The notes beneath the pieces were generated by a model that saw only the letters and a list, made by a program, of their open reading frames with translations, was not told the DNA's origin and did not search any database. A DNA stretch of 64,000 bases from Nitrospirota bacterium. Lineage in GTDB: Bacteria > Nitrospirota > Thermodesulfovibrionia > Thermodesulfovibrionales > UBA6898. Location of the stretch: NCBI GenBank assembly GCA_016214855.1, contig JACRMT010000013.1:1-64000 (forward strand), read 5' to 3'. The translations under genes were made by a program, and so were the position numbers. How positions within the stretch are numbered: position 1 is the first letter of the stretch; every line of letters starts with the position of its first letter. This document shows positions 49,628 to 58,800 of this stretch, one piece after another.

Positions 49628-50785
49628 TTACGCTTCCTGAACAATGACCGTATCCAGCAGATGGGAAAATGACTTCAGAACTTCTTTTTCAAAGACATCG
49701 GGAACACGGTCTTTTTTCATTTCAAGCGACTGATTCACGACCACCAGGCTGTCAAAATCAAAACCCTTCACACGCAGATACTCCCGCCCCAGGTGAATGG
49801 CAGTCTCTTTTTCGATCTCCTGCATTTTTTTCTTGTCGAACAATTTCCGGAAAAAGCCGGCCTCTTTTTTTCTCTTCTCCACTTCATTCTGTATCGCTTC
49901 TGCCTTGCGCTTGATCCTCTTCTTCACTTCCCTGAACCCCTCGTAACCCCAGTCCGGCAGAGTCATGCCCGGCGGCACCTCAATGCCGAAATTCCTCTCC
50001 ATGGCAGCCGGCTGCCTGAACTCATCCGTATCGCGCAGGTTCTTTTTTTCCATGGTGTCGCAGAGCCCTGTCCAGAGCTGAGAGATCTGCTTATATTCCG
50101 AGGTCAGTTTCGCGATCAGAGGGTCTTTCTCGGTCTTGCGGGCTGATATGCCCTGCAGTTTATCCCGCTCCCTGAATTCAAGGGTCTTCTCCCTCACCAT
50201 CTTTGCAATTTCGCCGATCACAATCACCCTCTCCTGAACAAGGACATCGGTAAGGCTGACCCGCCGTTCTACGCCCTCTGCGTCCCTGATGTTCAGGTCG
50301 ATATTACAGAGAGAGGTGGCCACGCTCAGGGCCTTGCCCAGATACTGCTTGGCATTGCCATAGCCTTTCAGAGCCTTCTTGAGATCGGTCCCCGGCAGCG
50401 CAGCCTTCACAACCACGCCATCAAGAGGGTTGGACGAAATATGATCGTCAGACAGTCTTCTGAAGACCATGAATTTTGTCCCTTTTTGCCAGAACGTGAA
50501 CGTTCCCTTTCTTAACATATCTTCCACCGTGCGGTTCCGTGATTCGAGGAGCAATTCTTTGAGTGAACTCCTCTGCTCCTCGCTGAGCCCGAAATCCGGA
50601 GCAGTAAAATCTGCAAGATCATTATTTGCAACAAAATGCGCAATCATATTCTTTATCAGCAGCTTCCTGTTGACGCCCTTGGGTATCGTGATGCCGCTAT
50701 ATCCTGTGCCGACCGGCGGCTTTTCCTGTCTGCCGGCCTCTTCGACATTAACCTCATCCCGTAACTGCGAAACTGCGATCTTCAT
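49628..50785 (-). CDS. Large hypothetical protein, no recognised domain
   Basis: A 385-aa hydrophilic protein. The N-terminal 100 residues include TGYSGITIPKGVNRKLLIKN and AHFVANNDLADFTAPDFGLS. The middle has repeated charged helices, and the segment about 280-340 is a Lys/Glu coiled coil (KRIKRKAEAIQNEVEKRKKE). The C-terminus ends VVNQSLEMKKDRVPDVFEKE and SFSHLLDTVIVQEA. No signal or membrane helix. Clean start and length make it a real gene. Function unknown; no neighbour gives a clue. Confidence 0.7.
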   Translation of the reverse strand: MKIAVSQLRDEVNVEEAGRQEKPPVGTGYSGITIPKGVNRKLLIKNMIAHFVANNDLADFTAPDFGLSEEQRSSLKELLLESRNRTVEDMLRKGTFTFWQKGTKFMVFRRLSDDHISSNPLDGVVVKAALPGTDLKKALKGYGNAKQYLGKALSVATSLCNIDLNIRDAEGVERRVSLTDVLVQERVIVIGEIAKMVREKTLEFRERDKLQGISARKTEKDPLIAKLTSEYKQISQLWTGLCDTMEKKNLRDTDEFRQPAAMERNFGIEVPPGMTLPDWGYEGFREVKKRIKRKAEAIQNEVEKRKKEAGFFRKLFDKKKMQEIEKETAIHLGREYLRVKGFDFDSLVVVNQSLEMKKDRVPDVFEKEVLKSFSHLLDTVIVQEA

Positions 50786-50889
50786 CTTCTTTTACCCGCC
50801 CCTTGAGTGAACCCTTTTTTCTGCTCCATCCGAGCCACGTTATTATATCATGCACCAGGAGGTGTTTCTGCCTGCAACTCAGTCAGTGT

Positions 50890-51651
50890 CTACGAAAGTG
50901 TCTTTGCCAACAGCGCTGTGGCCACGCTCAGATGCTCCTCCGGATTAAGCGTCGGACCAAGGAGAGCAATCTGGGCAGGCCGGGTCAGAAGGCGCTCGTC
51001 ATATTGAGCACCCGGACACCGGCTGCGCAGCTCAGCTATAAGACAGGTAAAGTTAAGCGCACGCGACGGCTGAAGCATCGGACCGAGCGAATCATAGACA
51101 AGCGCATTCTCGCGAAAAACCAGTAAGGGGTTGTCTCCGGCATAGAGGTTGAAGAACGCTGTACGCTCCTCGACCGCGACTTCCTGAACAGTCTTGGTGG
51201 TCCTGGTAAGCATCAAACCTCCGGACATTACTGCACGGCCCAGGCTCACTGATCGGCTCTTCACCGTCTCTGTGGTTGTGCCCCTGACGATCCCTATGCC
51301 CCGCAGGATAAGACGGACATTCTGGAACGGGATACTCAGACTCTGACCGGTCTCTGTTACCACAGCAAGACCAGTCACGCTGAGCGCAAATTTTCTGACG
51401 ATCAGAGGAGAAAGTTCTGCAACAATCTCGCCCTCTGTAAGGAGAACAGCACTGAACCCTGCTGACTGCAGCTTTGCTTTCATCTGCATTGCCCGTTCCT
51501 GATCAGCGAATACGCCGACGGTAAAGGGACCATTTCCCGGCGAGCGGAGACGGGAAAGAACCTCATACATGGTCTTGTCCAGGGCCAGGGCAAGGGCAGA
51601 GGCATGCGTTTCCCTGTCCTGCCCCAGACTATGGATTGCAACAACATGCAT
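50890..51651 (-). CDS. Hypothetical protein (unknown)
   Basis: A 253-aa cytoplasmic protein. It starts MHVVAIHSLGQDRETHASAL and continues with a two-domain pattern: an early ferredoxin-like stretch (FTVGVFADQERAMQMKAKLQ, SAGFSAVLLTEGEI) and a later section VRLILRGIGIVRGTTTETVK. It lies 14 bases after the S4-protein stop, so it ends the leftward cluster that includes YwbE-like and DUF2157 genes. I know of similar unnamed proteins but cannot give a function. Confidence 0.65.
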   Translation of the reverse strand: MHVVAIHSLGQDRETHASALALALDKTMYEVLSRLRSPGNGPFTVGVFADQERAMQMKAKLQSAGFSAVLLTEGEIVAELSPLIVRKFALSVTGLAVVTETGQSLSIPFQNVRLILRGIGIVRGTTTETVKSRSVSLGRAVMSGGLMLTRTTKTVQEVAVEERTAFFNLYAGDNPLLVFRENALVYDSLGPMLQPSRALNFTCLIAELRSRCPGAQYDERLLTRPAQIALLGPTLNPEEHLSVATALLAKTLS

Positions 51652-51665
51652 CGCTTATAGCCAGG

Positions 51666-51875
51666 TCATGCAACAATGATCTCATGACCTTCGAATTCAA
51701 CCTTGTCCCCCCTGCGCAGTTTGCAGCGCTTGCGCAGTTCAACACTGCCGTTGACCCTGACGTGGCCCTCGGCAACAGCAGCCTTTGCCATGCCTCCGGT
51801 ATCACAGAGTCCAAGCACCTTCAGGAGGTTGTTCAATTCGATATATTCCCGATTGTTCAGGGCAAACTCTTCCAT
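51666..51875 (-). CDS. S4-domain RNA-binding protein (YbcJ-like)
   Basis: A 69-aa protein made of one S4 fold. The strand-helix-strand motif reads YIELNNLLKVLGLCDTGGMA, KAAVAEGHVRVNGSVELRKR and KLRRGDKVEFEGHEIIV. Such small S4 proteins bind structured RNA, probably rRNA or tRNA. It starts 25 bases after the GDYXXLXY gene stop and is in the same transcript. Confidence 0.88.
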   Translation of the reverse strand: MEEFALNNREYIELNNLLKVLGLCDTGGMAKAAVAEGHVRVNGSVELRKRCKLRRGDKVEFEGHEIIVA

Positions 51876-51900
51876 AGATTGGTTCAGAACCTTTCGGTCC

Positions 51901-52674
51901 CTACTTTACCTCCCTGTTGTCGATGAAGATCCGTGAAATAAGCGCCTTGCCATCCCTGCGCAAGGCAGCCTCGACATGCAGTCTGCTTTGGTCTCTGACC
52001 TGCGGCTGAGCCTGCGGGACATTCTGCTGTTTCGCCAGTGCATCAATGCTGCCCCTTCCCTCCTCGACAAAATAGTGTTCAACGCCATACTCCACGCTGA
52101 GTATCTTCTCTCTGATCTCTCGGGACCCGGCAACCGTACCAACAAATGACAGATCTTCCTTGCTGCATTGAGGCGTGTTTTTTTCCGTAAACAGCTGAAA
52201 ATCCACCTGGCCGTTCCTGTGCGTGCAGAAGAGAACCTTATCATTGCTTCTCGCCCCGGAGAACCACCGCAGTTCAAACTGTCTTGTCTCGCCGGCCTCT
52301 CCCGCTGCTGTCACCATCCAGCGTGACTCGTCAAATACATTCGTCACCCTTCCCTGGATAAAAGTCCCTCTTTCCGGTTTCATATGAGATATGCCTGAAT
52401 ATTCGAAGGTATTGTCAGGCTGCTTCCGAAGAAGCACAAAGACATTATCATTCCTGCGATATTCATCCCTGATGCCAAGTTTGGTGAGGTTGATCCGCGA
52501 AATGTCATAGCTCAGGACCATGTAGTCGCCGCGGAACATATTCCAGGGATCGACCGGGACTGTTTTGAGCAGAACTTTTTCACCCGTGCTCACCCAGTAA
52601 TGACGGTAGGCTATAATGCCCGCGAGAAGAATGGTCTGGATAAGCACGATGGCGATGAATTTCTTTGTCATCAC
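51901..52674 (-). CDS. GDYXXLXY-domain membrane-anchored protein
   Basis: A 257-aa protein with an N-terminal membrane anchor (about 6-24, FIAIVLIQTILLAGIIAY). The family signature GDYMVLSYDI is at about residues 50-59, near FRGDYM. The rest is beta-rich with a second block (YGVEHYFVEEGRGSIDA). It overlaps the DUF2157 gene by 4 bases, and the pair is the usual arrangement for this family. Function unknown, although membrane-associated assembly roles have been suggested for relatives. Confidence 0.8.
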   Translation of the reverse strand: MMTKKFIAIVLIQTILLAGIIAYRHYWVSTGEKVLLKTVPVDPWNMFRGDYMVLSYDISRINLTKLGIRDEYRRNDNVFVLLRKQPDNTFEYSGISHMKPERGTFIQGRVTNVFDESRWMVTAAGEAGETRQFELRWFSGARSNDKVLFCTHRNGQVDFQLFTEKNTPQCSKEDLSFVGTVAGSREIREKILSVEYGVEHYFVEEGRGSIDALAKQQNVPQAQPQVRDQSRLHVEAALRRDGKALISRIFIDNREVK

Positions 52675-53945
52675 AGTTCCTCCTTCATATTGAACGATGC
52701 AAGCACCCGCTTGCGTTTTCGCTCAAGAAGCAGACTGCCGAAGATAAGCATAAGCCCGCCGATGACAAAAAAGAGCGACCGCGGCAGCATCTTCCAGAAG
52801 AAATCGAAATACCTCGCAAAAACGTCCAGGACGAAAAAAAGCAGGCCAACATTGATATAGAAGGCCGCTTTTCTGGCAAACCCGAGCGCTATCATGCCGA
52901 TGATCGCAGCAGCAAACAGGAGGTTGGATGACAGGGAGAGGAAAGTCACAACACCGCTTTTTATGGCTGAGCCATAATGCCTGGCAACACCCTGGGCAGC
53001 CTCATCGATCGCCGGATTATTGAAGGCAAGTAGCAGTATCACCGCCATAAGAAAGACAAGAGATGCAGCCTCTGCAATAAACCACGTTGTCTTTTTCTGC
53101 CGGTCAAACAGAAATGCAACGGTAAGGGCGCATGCAAAAATAACGAGCATCCCGCCATAGAACAGCATCAGTGAAGGGGCGCTGAAGTCAGACCTGAACA
53201 TGTCGCCAAAGGTAAAGATATACCATGAGGACATGGTCACGATCGTGCCGAGCCAGAGGTAGGGACCATGAAAATGGGAAAAGCGTTCTGAGCCCCTGTG
53301 GGCAAGCCCCACGGCAGTCAGCGTGAGACCTGCAGACAGGTAAAGAGGGATAAATGCTGTTACTGAAGAAAAGAACTGCGGTTCACGCATCCAGAAGCTC
53401 GCTTCCATGCCGAGCCAGATGAGAAGGTTGACAAGAGCAAGGGTCAGGATCGTCCTGAACCTGAGCAGATAGGCAAGCGGAAGCGTACCGAGGACCCAGA
53501 GAAGTTCGCCGTTAGGATAATGAACGCTTATATTATAGATCTGCGCTATCAGGTAGATATTGGCGCCGTACGCCATGGTGCCAAGGAAAATGAGTGATGC
53601 GCCGACCTTTACATAATTCTGCCTGACATACCGCATGTAATATCCTGCGCCGTATGCCCCGATCATGGTGCTGAACAGGAGTGCAAGCTTGCCGATCTTC
53701 GGGATGAGGTGCCAGTTCGACGCGACAAAAAGGATAATGCCGAGACCAACCAGGATTGATCCCAATACAGAGACCACCGTTATAAGTCTGCCTGAACCGG
53801 CCTTTGTCTGGACCTCTGAAACAGTATTGTAGTGGGAAAGGATCTTGTCCCGCTGCTCATAGCTTATGAATCCCTTCTCTATCCATGAGCCCATTTCAAC
53901 CCGCAGTTTCCTGAGGAACCCGGCATAATCTTCGTTATAGTTCAT
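52671..53945 (-). CDS. DUF2157-domain membrane protein
   Basis: A 424-aa protein. A soluble N-terminal DUF2157 region (about 1-50, LRKLRVEMGSWIEKGFISYEQ) is followed by about ten hydrophobic helices ending near residue 415. I start it at 53945 (MNYNEDYAGF), with GGGGAGGGGAA upstream; the longer frame from 53972 adds a Gly-rich tail with no family match. It is the usual partner of GDYXXLXY proteins. Role unknown. Confidence 0.8.
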   Translation of the reverse strand: MNYNEDYAGFLRKLRVEMGSWIEKGFISYEQRDKILSHYNTVSEVQTKAGSGRLITVVSVLGSILVGLGIILFVASNWHLIPKIGKLALLFSTMIGAYGAGYYMRYVRQNYVKVGASLIFLGTMAYGANIYLIAQIYNISVHYPNGELLWVLGTLPLAYLLRFRTILTLALVNLLIWLGMEASFWMREPQFFSSVTAFIPLYLSAGLTLTAVGLAHRGSERFSHFHGPYLWLGTIVTMSSWYIFTFGDMFRSDFSAPSLMLFYGGMLVIFACALTVAFLFDRQKKTTWFIAEAASLVFLMAVILLLAFNNPAIDEAAQGVARHYGSAIKSGVVTFLSLSSNLLFAAAIIGMIALGFARKAAFYINVGLLFFVLDVFARYFDFFWKMLPRSLFFVIGGLMLIFGSLLLERKRKRVLASFNMKEEL

Positions 53946-53990
53946 TTCCCCTCCCCCAAAATTACCCTGCATGAAAAACAGAACTCATTG

Positions 53991-54185
53991 TCACCCCATT
54001 ATCTCTTTCACTCTTCCCACTTCCCCGCTCTGGAGGCGGACCTTGATGCCATGGGGATGGACCGGCGAATTCGTCAGGATATCTTTCACCATACCTTTGG
54101 TAAGCGTGCCGGTGCGCTGATCTTTTTTCAGTATAACCGCAACGCTGAGGCCCGGCTTTATATCACTGCGTCTTGTCCCGTCCAT
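53991..54185 (-). CDS. YwbE-family protein
   Basis: A 64-aa protein reading MDGTRRSDIKPGLSVAVILK, KDQRTGTLTKGMVKDILTNS and HPHGIKVRLQSGEVGRVKEI, an almost complete match to the small YwbE/DUF2196 family. It is likely an SH3-like RNA or nucleic-acid binder, but its role is not known. It lies 14 bases downstream of the PilZ gene. Confidence 0.92.
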   Translation of the reverse strand: MDGTRRSDIKPGLSVAVILKKDQRTGTLTKGMVKDILTNSPVHPHGIKVRLQSGEVGRVKEIMG

Positions 54186-54199
54186 GCCTTGTTCTCCCG

Positions 54200-54952
54200 T
54201 TACTTGTCAGCTTCCGGGATCATGCCTTCGACAGAAAAACCGGCATCCTCAAGATAGAGACGGCGAATAAACTCCTTCAGCGTTATCCTGTCAGGCTCGG
54301 ACATCTCCATGAATTCAACGCCGACCTCAAAGCTGGAGACTGTATCAGGAGATACGATACAGGATGCAACCCTCCCGGTGAATGAAAGATGCATGCTCCC
54401 CGGAAGGGTTATCCCCATATGTATCCTCGTGTCAGACTCGAAGCTGTGGCTGCTTTCTATCAGCAGACCGCCGAGGCTCAGCTTTTTCACCCTGTATGTC
54501 TCGGCAACATCAAGCACAGCCATCTCCTTTGCGTCTACATGGAACCTGATGTTGCACCTGAGCCCGCTCATCTCATGCACCTTCACCTGTCTGTGCTTCT
54601 CGATGAGATGGGAAGAGATGAACTTGATCAGGCTTGCAACGATTTCCTGCGGAAGATCGGCGAACTGCAGGCCTGCAGCATATTTCAGATGACTGTACGC
54701 ATCCGCAACCCCTGCTGACTCGTTCTCCATGCACCAGATAACCGTGCCCCGGACAGGCAGATCAAGATCGTTGTCGAGGATCCTCAAAGAATATTCCCTG
54801 CCCATGTCCAGTTTCCGGTCTGTTACCAGGGAAACACCGGTAATGCTGATGTCATTGATAATGACTTCGCTGGCAAATACTGCGTTGCCCTTTATATCCA
54901 TGACATCTACGCTGAACCGCCTGTGCCGCCTCATATTGCTGAATGGTGTCAT
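54200..54952 (-). CDS. Tandem PilZ-domain protein
   Basis: A 250-aa protein with two PilZ folds, about 6-110 and 125-235. The first keeps the cyclic-di-GMP-binding RxxxR (MRRHRRFSV) and D/NxSxxG (INDISITGVSL). The second has LSLGGLLIESS but only RCNIRFHVD in place of RxxxR, so it may have lost ligand binding and act as a protein-contact domain. It would switch motility, adhesion or envelope functions in response to cyclic-di-GMP. No neighbour shows the target. Confidence 0.85.
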   Translation of the reverse strand: MTPFSNMRRHRRFSVDVMDIKGNAVFASEVIINDISITGVSLVTDRKLDMGREYSLRILDNDLDLPVRGTVIWCMENESAGVADAYSHLKYAAGLQFADLPQEIVASLIKFISSHLIEKHRQVKVHEMSGLRCNIRFHVDAKEMAVLDVAETYRVKKLSLGGLLIESSHSFESDTRIHMGITLPGSMHLSFTGRVASCIVSPDTVSSFEVGVEFMEMSEPDRITLKEFIRRLYLEDAGFSVEGMIPEADK

Positions 54953-54987
54953 ATTGTTATTCTCCCATGAATTATGAAAACGCTCAA

Positions 54988-55743
54988 TTATTTTTTCTCT
55001 GCAGGAGCCTTTGCCCCCAGATAACGGCCGCCTGTCCAGATGAGGACCGCAGCAAAAACGATCCGTAAAGCCGCTTCAGGCAGATTATGAGCAAGGGTTC
55101 CGCCCAGGTACGTGCCGATAAGAATTCCGGGAATGAGCCCTGCAAGCAGTCCACCCTCAACATTCCCGAGCCTCCAGTGCGTATAGGCGCCAACCCCGCC
55201 GGCCGGCGCCATGGCAAGAAGCGATGTGCCCTGGCTTATATGCTGGCCCATCCCTGCAAGCAGGACCATTGCCGGTACCATGATCGTGCCGCCGCCGACT
55301 CCCATCATACCTGAAAGGAAACCGGTAAAAACACCGGTAAGCAGAAGTATGCCTGCTTTGTACCAACCCGCGGTCGAAAGCACAAGACCGGGCAGATGGG
55401 GCTTTATAAGCAGAAGGAGAGAGACAACGATCAGAAATCCGCCAAAAGAGCGCTTCAGTTTCCATTCAGGCAGCGCATGGGCAAACTTCGCGCCTTCTCT
55501 TGCCGTGAAGACAGCAGTGACGGCAAGGAGCACAGACGCAGCCCCATCAACCGAACCCTTCAGGAAATAGGTTATTGCACCTGCAATGCCGGTGAAGACG
55601 AGTGCGACAAGACTGGTGCCGTGCGCCTTGTGCTGGGTAAGCTTTCTGATGCCGACCATAAGCGGGATCATGATCACCCCGCCGCCAAGGCCGACCAATC
55701 CTCCGAACATCCCTGCTACAAGACCGATAAAGAAATTCATCAT
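54988..55743 (-). CDS. TauE/SafE-family sulfite/organosulfur exporter
   Basis: A 251-aa membrane protein with about eight helices in two repeated halves. The paired motifs are GLVAGMFGGLVGLGGGVIMI near the start and LSGMMGVGGGTIMVPAMVLL at about residue 135, each with the family G-GGG pattern. The second half has MGQHISQGTSLLAMAP. The family exports sulfite, taurine-derived sulfonates or similar anions. It is a single gene 150 bases below the end of the giant surface-protein gene. Substrate not determined here. Confidence 0.9.
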   Translation of the reverse strand: MMNFFIGLVAGMFGGLVGLGGGVIMIPLMVGIRKLTQHKAHGTSLVALVFTGIAGAITYFLKGSVDGAASVLLAVTAVFTAREGAKFAHALPEWKLKRSFGGFLIVVSLLLLIKPHLPGLVLSTAGWYKAGILLLTGVFTGFLSGMMGVGGGTIMVPAMVLLAGMGQHISQGTSLLAMAPAGGVGAYTHWRLGNVEGGLLAGLIPGILIGTYLGGTLAHNLPEAALRIVFAAVLIWTGGRYLGAKAPAEKK

Positions 55744-55892
55744 GGTACGGGAAATTATAACAGAAGGGCATTTCTGTTATATTTTTTTCCCGGACTCATA
55801 TCTAATTTCTGCAACAAAAAAGACCCCGTAGATCTCGGCAGTGTCTTGATGATCTCAAACGCTTTCAGACCATGTAATCGCTATATCGCCTT

Positions 55893-58800
55893 CTAATGTA
55901 TCACCCTGATGTAGTCCACACCCTCAAAGGTCGTAGCCCCCACCCTGCCGGTCACATGCACCGGGACATGCGTCCCGTTCGGCAGAAGGGTGATCACCGC
56001 ATTGCGGTCGAACTTGACCATCAGATCAGGTATTCCGTCATGATCATAGTCGCCAAGCGCATAGGGCCATGTAACCGCAGGGATCGATCCGCCCAGCCGC
56101 AGCGAGGACATATCGATATCATCGACATTATATCCAGCGGGCAGCTCAATATAGACCGTCACCCAGTTGCCCTGACTCTTTTGATTAAGCGTGTTTGGAT
56201 CGAAATCAATTGTTGCTGTTATGTTTGTAGACGGCAGATGAATCGAGAAGGTCGCCATATCCATCCATGCGCCGTAACGGTCGCCGTCATACGCCCTGGC
56301 CCTCCAGGTGTACGTCGTATTGTCTGAAAGAGCGCTCAGGGTCACTGACGTTATGCCTGAGGCGCTCCGGGGGATCGCTGTCATGGAGCTGACAGGCGTT
56401 GTTCCCGTGTATATCTCAAAGTCATAGGTCAGGCTGTCGCTGTCAGGGTCAGTGGCATTGTTTATCGAAAGCGTGGGCGTAAGAGTGCTCAGACTGCTTC
56501 CCTGTACAGGCTCATACAGCGACGGTGCAGTTGGGGCATCGTTTGCCGTATTAACCGTAAACGAAGAAAGGTCCATCCATGGGCTGTAGAGTTCTCCGTC
56601 AAATGCCCGTGCCCGCCAGAAATAAGTGCTGTTTTCTGTAAGACTGGTCGAGACAGTCCAGCCGGTTATCTGTGGGGTCTCCTGTAGCCCTGATGCGCTG
56701 CTTACAAGGCTTGTCATGGCAGTATCCGTATAGACCTCGAATTCATAGGTAAGGATATCTCCATCCATATCTGTTGCATTATGCACAGACAGGAGAGGAT
56801 TGAAGCTGTTCACCCCTGAACCGATTGACGGGTTCGAAAGCACAGGGGCTGTGGGTGCGTCGTTAGCTGTGTTGACGAAGAAGCCGACAACAGCAGACAA
56901 TGAACTTTCTGCGCTGCCGTCACTTGCCTTGACCCTTGCGTAATAGTATGTGTTGTCTTTCAGACCTGATGCGAGCCATGAGGTGCTGTTTTGACCCTGC
57001 GGCACATATCCGGAGATTATCCTCTCAGGCGAGTCAAAGGTCAAGGCTGTATCCACTTCAAAGAGATAGGTAATTACGGCTGAGTCAGGATCTGTGCTGT
57101 TTGAGATTGTTATAATCAGATCTCTGGATACTGTCTCGCTATTGTCCGGCGGATCGATGATCATTGGGACAGTCGGCGCCTCGTTGGCTGTATTAACAAA
57201 GAATGATGCTGTCGCCATCCATGGTCCTGTGATCAGCCAGTCGTCTGCCTGGGCCTTCCAGTAGTACCATCTGTTTTCCTGGAGTGAGATGGTGACCTGC
57301 CATGAGGTGCTGCCTGAACCTGAGAATATACCGATCTGCTGGTCAACGATATTCACAAAGTCAGGATCGAGCGCAACCATGAAGTTATAGGTAAGGTTAT
57401 CGCTGTCAGGATCTGAAGCGTTGTTGACTGTCAGAATCGGCAACGAGGTATCGACAAATGCGTTATTGGCAGGCGCTGACAGGGTCGGCGCTGCAGGAGG
57501 CTCATTGGTCACGTTCACCCTGAAGGCAGCCGGGGTCATCCACTGCCCATATAACCTGCTGTCAAAGGCCCTTGCCCGCCAGAAGTACAAACTATTTTCC
57601 TGAAGGGTTATCGGAAGCTGCCATGAGGTTATGGAAGTTCCTTCCTGCTGCAGGGTTGATTCAGCCACAAGGGTTGTCAGTCCCGCATCTGCATAAATCT
57701 GAAACTCATAGGTCAGTCTGTCGTCATTGGGGTCAGTGGCATTATTGACAGACAGCACAGGGGTTAAAGTCTCCACGTCGCTGCTATGCGCCGGGATATT
57801 GAGCGAAGGCGCGGATGGAGCACCCTCGACCCTGAAGTATGTGCTTGCAAGGGTCTCTTCAATACTGTTGATCGAAGCGGCAAGTATTACAAGGTAGTCC
57901 TTTGCGCTGTATGTGCCTGTGCCAAGCTGCTGTGCATTGGCATAGGCCGCTCCCATCTGCAGGCCTGTCTGATCTGTCAGGGTGTCGTACACGGAAAGGT
58001 TGACCACATGGACTGTTTTTATGGAAAGGTCTACCTGACTTATATCGATGTTGCCTACATTGGTCACCTGATAGGAGATGTTTAAGGGTTCTCCCTGAAG
58101 TATGCTCTGCCTGTCGACCGAGATCTGGCCCCTGAGAAGTTTTGAAGGCTTGATCTCGGAGCTGATCGTAAGGGTTGCAGCAGCGGTTGAAACAAGAGCG
58201 CCTGATACATCCCTGAGTTCAAGTGTTATTGGGTATGCTCCCGGAGGATTTGTTGCTGTGTTCCAGTAGGTCTTAAGTTCCGTAACCTGGCCTGGCAGAA
58301 GTATGGGAATCGTTTGTGTTTCGGTATGTAGGCTGAAAGCTGACTGCTGATCGCTGATTGCTATCTTCGCCGTCATGTTCTCAAAGATGTAGTTCTGGCT
58401 CAGGCTGGTGATGGATGTGGTTATCACGGCCTGCTGATTCGGGAAGTAGGCGATTTTGTCGGTAGTGACAGCTGAGGAGACCTCCCTGTCTGCTGCTACG
58501 GTGATCGGCGCATCAATCTTCGATACTGCATTGCCTGCCTCTATGAACTGGCTGAATACCCTGTAATCTCCGGCAAGGATACTGCCGGTGTTGAGTATGA
58601 AGCTCAGGGCCTGCGTCTCGGATGGACCAAGGGTCAGGGCCTGTGTGACAGTGGCCTCAGATACCACGGTCCCTGCAGAATCAAGGAGCTTCACCTCTAT
58701 CGTGCCTGAGCGGACTACAACTTTCTGGTTCGCGATATTCAGCGATACACTGATATCCTCATTGGCTGTATAGCTTGCCTTGTCTGTTGTGATACTGAGC

